Below are positions 58,315 to 64,000 of a stretch of 64,000 bases of DNA, in pieces. Source of the stretch: Centropus unirufus (taxonomy: Eukaryota; Chordata; Aves; Cuculiformes; Centropidae); the NCBI GenBank assembly GCA_013397695.1, contig VYZI01000018.1, forward strand, positions 3,313,599 to 3,377,598, written 5' to 3'. Numbering within the stretch: the stretch's first letter is position 1; the number at the start of each line of letters is the position of its first letter. The notes under the pieces are model-generated. The model had not been told where the DNA came from, did no database searches, and saw nothing but the letters and a program-made list of their open reading frames with translations. The position numbers and the translations under genes are program-made.

Positions 58315-61300
58315 GAAAATCATGCCTCGCTACCCAATGGTATCATCTCGTTTTTTGAAGGAGATATTTGCTCTACTATAGTAACCAGCAGATGCTGCCA
58401 AAGTGCATCAGCGCTAAACCTGCTCTCAGTACTTTTGTTGTCACTGTGGAAGGGGATACTTTTTATTCCTGCCTTGTTGCTACAAATTTGAAGCGAGCTG
58501 ACAGGGTCTATTCCTTTGTGTTCTGGGAGAGAGCTCAACTTTCACCAACTGCAGGTCTGTCATTAGGTTTATGCCTTTCCTGCTTAACGTTTGCAACTTC
58601 CACAAGAGATACTGCCACTAGTAGAAGATGTTACCTTCTGAGGAAGTGCATCTTCCCCAAGTAAACAAATTATTGCAGAACTGTGTTTTCTAGTGTGGAG
58701 TTAGATTTTGGCGTTCCACCCACACCCCCCCCCAGAGGAGGATGGGAAAAACCACCTGTTATGCCTAAACATCCAGCCAGCAAAAATTAAGGACATAGAG
58801 AGAGAGAATAAGGTGGAGATGACTTCTAGTGTAATTTCTGAGATGGTCTGATAACTAGATAAGGGGTGTAGTAAGGCTCCCCCGGTTAGTATTAAAGTAC
58901 AGAATTCAGAGAAGAATTCTCCCAGCCCTCAACTCAGTATAGAGCTTTCCTCAGTGTGAGACACCACAACTAAACCTGTACTGATTCCACAAAGAAAATT
59001 TTGTGGACTCATTCATTTCCTTCGTAAGACTGTTTCTTATGTTCACTCTTTTTTGTATGTAACTGAATTTAATTGCTGAGCAATCATATATTCCTCTTTC
59101 ATAAAAAGGAACTCTCTGTCAACTCCTTTCAAATGGCTGCGGACTTGTACTCTCTCTTCATGGTTACTTACCTAAATTACTTCTTTCGTCTTCCCTATTA
59201 AATCAACACAGTCCCCTAAATATAGATTTTACTTTTCTTCTGATTAGCTTTTGTATGATAGCATAGTTCAAAGAAAACATTCCTAGACATCAATGGAGAG
59301 TTAAAGTTGTTTTCCTGCTTCTTTTTAAGGTACAGTTATAATTTGGAGCCATGGTACACATCAGCCAAAGTGCTCATTTACATGTTGGCTTTTAATAGCA
59401 ATGTTCCTTTCCCCAGAAGATCTCTAATAATGTATTTCTCCTAGAACTGTGCATCCTCCTATATGCTCCTACCTCAGATAGCAATGAGTGTATAAATATA
59501 TTTAGGAAATTCTACTCCTTTTATCCCTTGCTATTGCCACTTCTTTTTTTCTGGTTCTGAATGTCTAGTGTCTACCAGTTTCTTCTAGATGCCTTGCAGT
59601 TCATTAGGCGGTTGCTCAATTTATTGGGAACCAATCATGCATTCATACCTTCTTCCATTTAAAGTGCACTCTTAAATGTTAGACTACACACTAATCAAGT
59701 TGAACATAATAATGAGAGCACGTTCACATTGTTAAGGTAAATGACCCAATGCATTCATAGTGAAGACATATTTGAACTACAGTTTGTGCTTTCCATTGCA
59801 ATATTGAACATTCTGGACAATTCTGGACAATTCTGAATTGTGTTGTTTTGTGGCAGCCTTGCAAATATGTGATTATTATTACATTGTTGGTAGAACTCTG
59901 GACATTTCATTGCTTCTTTGTGATAAATTTCTAAGAGCCATTAAATGGGTATGATTTTATTCTGTAAATTTCTCCCTATAAATTAGAGTAATAATAATGC
60001 ATGAATGGAACATACACCTCTACGTACATGCATCTTTACACTTCCCTCAGTAGTGAATGCCATGTCAGGCTGAGCTTGATACTATATGCACCTTAAGGTT
60101 GTTCTTGCAGTAGGGAGCACGTATTTATTATCAACTTAAGTGCTGATAACATAAGATCTGAAGCTGGCAAGTGGAGCTAAGGAAAAAAAAGTAAATTAGT
60201 ATCTTGGAGGCAGGTAGATGGGAGGTAGTAAATACATAAAAACTTCCTCTTCTGCATGCTTACTCAGGCACATTATTGGATTTGGACATTTTACCTTTTT
60301 TGTTGCTTCCTGGAAGGGGGAAGGAATTATTTGATGTAGTTTTTAAAATTCTGTAGGAGAACTGAAGTTCTGTTTGTGCTCCTTGAGCCATTCTGTTCTA
60401 GGATTTCTGTGCATGAAAAGAAAAAGGCGGTTTTACATGAGTAAATTAGTCTGATTATGTTCCTACAGAGCAAGCAGGATTAGGCTTCAGCTTTGAAAAA
60501 GGATGCCTAGTCTCCTGAAGCTAAATCAATGCACAGCTAAATGAAGGTGAAGCTCATGCAAGTAATCTAGTGAACATGGGTGATAATAGCAGTGAATATT
60601 AGGAGTCATCAGTGACCATAATATGTTCCCAAGGTGCCAGTGTTGTTTGGTTTCTGGACCCCGCGTGCACAGGCTGCTCTGGCTGTGTATGCTGTGCAGT
60701 TGAAGCAGAGCTCACTGTTCTCACCATGCCTGCCTTCTGGTGAGTGGGAGAGTTCCCAGTGCAATACAGTTCTTTGGCCCGTGGCTTCCTCTGAACGTGA
60801 TTTATGACTGAACATGCTCTCCTTAGGACACTTAAATTGGAGTCCACTGCCTAACCTGGATAGACTTGCATATACCTCCAGGAAACCACAGGCCAACATG
60901 AGAGGGAGCTGATGTTTACCTATTTTTCTGCTATTCCTCTTAAGTGGCATGGGCCAGATTTTTCAAGTAAAAGTTTTCAAATCACTTTCTTTAAGGTATT
61001 GACCCCTCTGAGATGTATCTGTACTGGAGATCTGTCATTTCTGTTACTAGAAATTTCTGTGCATCAGTTCAGTCTCTCCCCATGAGGCTGAAGGGTGGTT
61101 TTAAGTCATTGTTCCTGTTTTCAGAGCTATAGTTTCTTTTCAGTATTAAATTCTAGACTAATCATCTCTCCTCTAAAGTCGCATGGGAAATTGCACATTA
61201 AAGACAAAATTTGGCCTAAGATTGGCTAGCTTTTCTTCGGGCCAGGGACGATGATGAAAGAACAGGGCACAATTCTTGGAATAATCCAAGCCCTGTGCCC

Positions 61301-63081
61301 AAAGTCTGTAAGCCATAATTCTCAGGGCAGGTATCTATCCTCCTACTTCGGCCCCTACCTCTTTCTCCTCAGGATGTCTGGAAAACAGGACTCTCTACTA
61401 AGCCGCACTTCACTCCTTACGGCAATATCAATGTGACAAGAAGATTTTCACTCTAAAACTTTACTGTTTAGAGCACAGTGGCCAAAATATTTACGCTAGG
61501 TTGATTTTGGGGTTTTGCATGCTTTATGTCTCTTTCTTACCACTGCTTATTTTACTACATTTTACTTAGAAAATCAAAATGATAAAGCAATATAATTTAC
61601 AAAATAATATAATTGTTTTTTGCTATTTTGGCCACACCACTTGTGTTCCTAAAGTAAAGTAAGCAGTGAAAAACAGGCACTGTGCCTAAACTCTCAGGGT
61701 TATTTATATGTCACTAAAATCCAAACTGGAGGAGGCACACAGAAAATTTGCAATTTTTGAAATTGAAACAAGCTTAACGTATTACCAAAAGTACTGGAAA
61801 GCCAAGCTAAATTTGCAGTCAGCAAGAACAGGGGCATAGGGAAATTTGGATGTGAACTCTACATTAGTAAATATTACGTTATGCAGCTGAGGTGAAAGAA
61901 TTTGTGCAGCAAAGAAAAATAATTTGATTACTGATGTTTTATCCAAGAGAGAGGCAGAAGAATACAATGCCTGGCTGCACTTCATTTTTCACTTACAGAT
62001 AAGTCAGTGGCGTGCACTGTGTGAGCCCCTGCAGTGCTGTCAAGTAGCCATGTTCACGTGTTTTTTGGAGACTGACTGAGGCTGACGGGTACTTTCAAAT
62101 ATTAGGCTGCACTGCTTTTGTTTGATGCATCTAATCCCTTTGCTATAGGTCAGAGTGAATCTTAATTAGAGAAGAGTTACTACTGTTGACCATGTGACTT
62201 TATTATGGTAGAATAGGTACATTTTCTAGTGTTTCTGGCTTTTAATAGAATGGGAATTTTCACTCTCCTAGTTAAGATAATGCAAAGTCTGATGCATCTC
62301 TTTTCTCTGGTATTTTGTCTTAAGTTTTCCTTTCTGAAGTTCCGCTCAGTGCTGTTGGCAGTTTCATCACTGTCAGTATACATACAGCCACTCTTTAAAA
62401 AAAAAAAAAGAAAACAAAATGATTTGTGAACGAGTACAATCAGGAAAGTTCAAGAAGTATCTAAGTTCTAACGTATAATCTGAAGCATATGTCAATAATC
62501 TCAAGTCTTGGAGGCCTATTTATTTTTTCATCCAAATAGGCGTTGACTGCTGTGGCCAAGATTTTCTAACGTAATTGTTGGTCAAAACTTATTTTCTGAC
62601 TTTAGAAACTATTTCATTTCAAAGATTCAGCAGCAGATTTGACTTTTCTTAAGGAAGAAAATGCCAGACCACCACCCCAAATACTTTGGTAGAAACCTGA
62701 GATATTTACATTTGAAATTGGTACCAGAGCAGCTGTAGCTAGGGTTCTCCTGTTCTCTTTAGCTGTTCCTTGCTAATTTCTAACATGTGCTGCCATACCA
62801 CTCCAATGGATGATGAAATCCAAGCACAGATCCTGGTTTGGGAGAAGAATGGTAATGAGATGAAGCTTCACAGCAGTGATGTTCTGTCTCTAAAGCAAAA
62901 ATTCCAGAATGCACTGTATGTTCAAGTCTAATGTTGTATTCTTTGTCCTCCAACACTGGGCCCTTCAGTTGTAATTATTTTCCACTTTGCTGTTTTTCAA
63001 CTATATCTGCTTTTTCTCGTATTGTATTGGCTTACGTTCTTTCTAAATGGATGCTGATTGTTTGGATTTTGTGTTTCTTAG

Positions 63082-63230
63082 TGGGAATGAATTTTATTTA
63101 GTATTTGGGTTTCAGTGCAGTTTTCTGTCATTTTTCCATCCTCTGGAGTTGGGATCCTGCTTGATGCAAATTAAACCACCCTATCCTGACATTGCTGCGG
63201 AGGCTTTAAGGACTCCTGTGAATCATCAAG
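63082..63230 (+). pseudogene. Possible dynein AAA3 exon remnant (HFTVFAFNFPS region)
   Basis: After gtgtttcttag one frame gives EFYLVFGFQ, close to H-F-T-V-F-A-F-N, and ends NHQ before GTGTGA, close to the family's A-F-H-Q. The middle does not align convincingly. The position downstream of the other AAA3 candidates is consistent, which is the main support. Confidence 0.28.
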
Positions 63231-63797
63231 TGTGAGGTTTTTTTACCAGGATCTGTTTTGACAAGTACTCTGACAACCATAACACCCGCAGAGGACCTAG
63301 TCATGTTCTGCATTCTTGATGGATATTGGCTGTCCTCAAGTCTGTGAGTTCAAGTTGGCATCAGTGTGAAAAATGCTCTTTGCTTCTTCCTCTCGTCTTG
63401 CAGGACACATCCAGGCACTGCTGCACTCACCTGTGAGCATGTGGTGCCTTCAGGCTGCAATCTAGATCCATGGGCTACAGCCAAGGCCAGGTGACAAACT
63501 TTAGTGCCTCCTGGGAGACATCTTGCAGGTCATCTTTTATTACCAAAGAGTTTATCATAATACTTGTCCGTGACTCTATCTCTCTCTATCTTAATTCCTT
63601 CTGTCATTTTTATTTCACTCAAGTAGTATTTCCTCAGGGCTTCCCTCTCTTGCTGTTTTCCTCTGTATCTGTCATTCTTTCATTTTATTCTTTCCCAAGA
63701 AAATTTTCCCTGAACAGGTGGAGCTCAAGATCTTGTTTCTAAACAGCTTTTCAGGGAAATGTCAATGTGCCAGATTAGAACTTGACAGTTCAAACCC

Positions 63798-63819
63798 GTA
63801 TTTACCAATTGGTAAATAC
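63798..63819. repeat. Perfect 22-bp palindrome
   Basis: The 11-base arm gtatttaccaa is followed directly by its exact reverse complement with no spacer. It may be a chance palindrome or a small inverted duplication. No known binding site is claimed. Confidence 0.9.
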
Positions 63820-64000
63820 CAATAAACTCCTAATGGCCTTGCAAGTTTCTCATCAGAACACTCTTGTGTCCTCTGGATAAGAAGGAAAGTGAGAATACAT
63901 TTACTTTCCTCTTAAACAAACTGTGAACTTCTCCAGTTCCTTAGCCTCTTTTTCCCCTTCATTTTCATTTGAGGCAGCTCTCCTGCATGGTCTCATTGTT

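Larger units (their letters stand above)
58315..64000. other. Intron-like stretch, no confident feature
   Basis: Only short open frames were seen. A C-run occurs near 58720-58735, an A-run at 62396-62410, and the palindrome at 63798-63819. A possible last dynein remnant at 63082-63230 is listed separately. Confidence 0.45.

Overview
The window looks like a piece of a bird (or at least archosaur) nuclear genome. It is AT-rich, has almost no long open frames, contains two assembly gaps (22844-22918 and 50676-50735), and its only clear interspersed repeats are CR1 LINE fragments, all four inserted on the minus strand. No intact protein-coding gene was found, nor any rRNA, tRNA or CRISPR array.

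The main content is a decayed multi-exon gene on the + strand: an axonemal dynein heavy chain of the DNAH9/DNAH11/DNAH17 (outer-arm beta) group. Pieces lie in the protein's own order from about 5.2 kb to at least 53 kb: stem (5152-5481, 8057-8135, 9858-9898), stem/linker (10340-10456, 10899-10985, 16200-16385, 17213-17397, 17610-17681, 17767-17846, 18045-18141, 19252-19391, 20761-20832, 21143-21296, 23425-23498), the block just before AAA1 (24883-25014), AAA1 (30962-31460, 32739-32866, 38542-38735), AAA2 (41619-41692, 42454-42634, 43972-44093, 44349-44556), the AAA2-AAA3 connection (51503-51675) and the AAA3 P-loop (52797-52972, 53331-53414). Two weaker candidates (58257-58314, 63082-63230) would continue AAA3. 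Two exons (10340-10456 and 24883-25014) are still fully open between good splice sites. Most others carry stops, frameshifts or deletions, and the AAA1, AAA2 and AAA3 ATP-binding loops are all broken. The 5' and 3' ends of the gene lie outside the window.

Residues in the best-preserved exons look closest to DNAH11, and the AT-rich, long-intron setting fits a macrochromosome, but the paralogue was assigned by eye and is not certain. If it is DNAH11, the left-right dynein, its loss would fit the idea that birds set left-right asymmetry without nodal cilia flow; that is inference.

Everything else is intron-like sequence with CR1 fragments, homopolymers, a 36-bp tandem repeat, an AACTAAC-rich hairpin block, one perfect 22-bp palindrome, and two unexplained GC-rich islands (8.65-9.13 kb and 53.5-54.6 kb). 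Exon calls were made by eye-alignment to remembered family patterns, so the low-confidence ones need a profile search.
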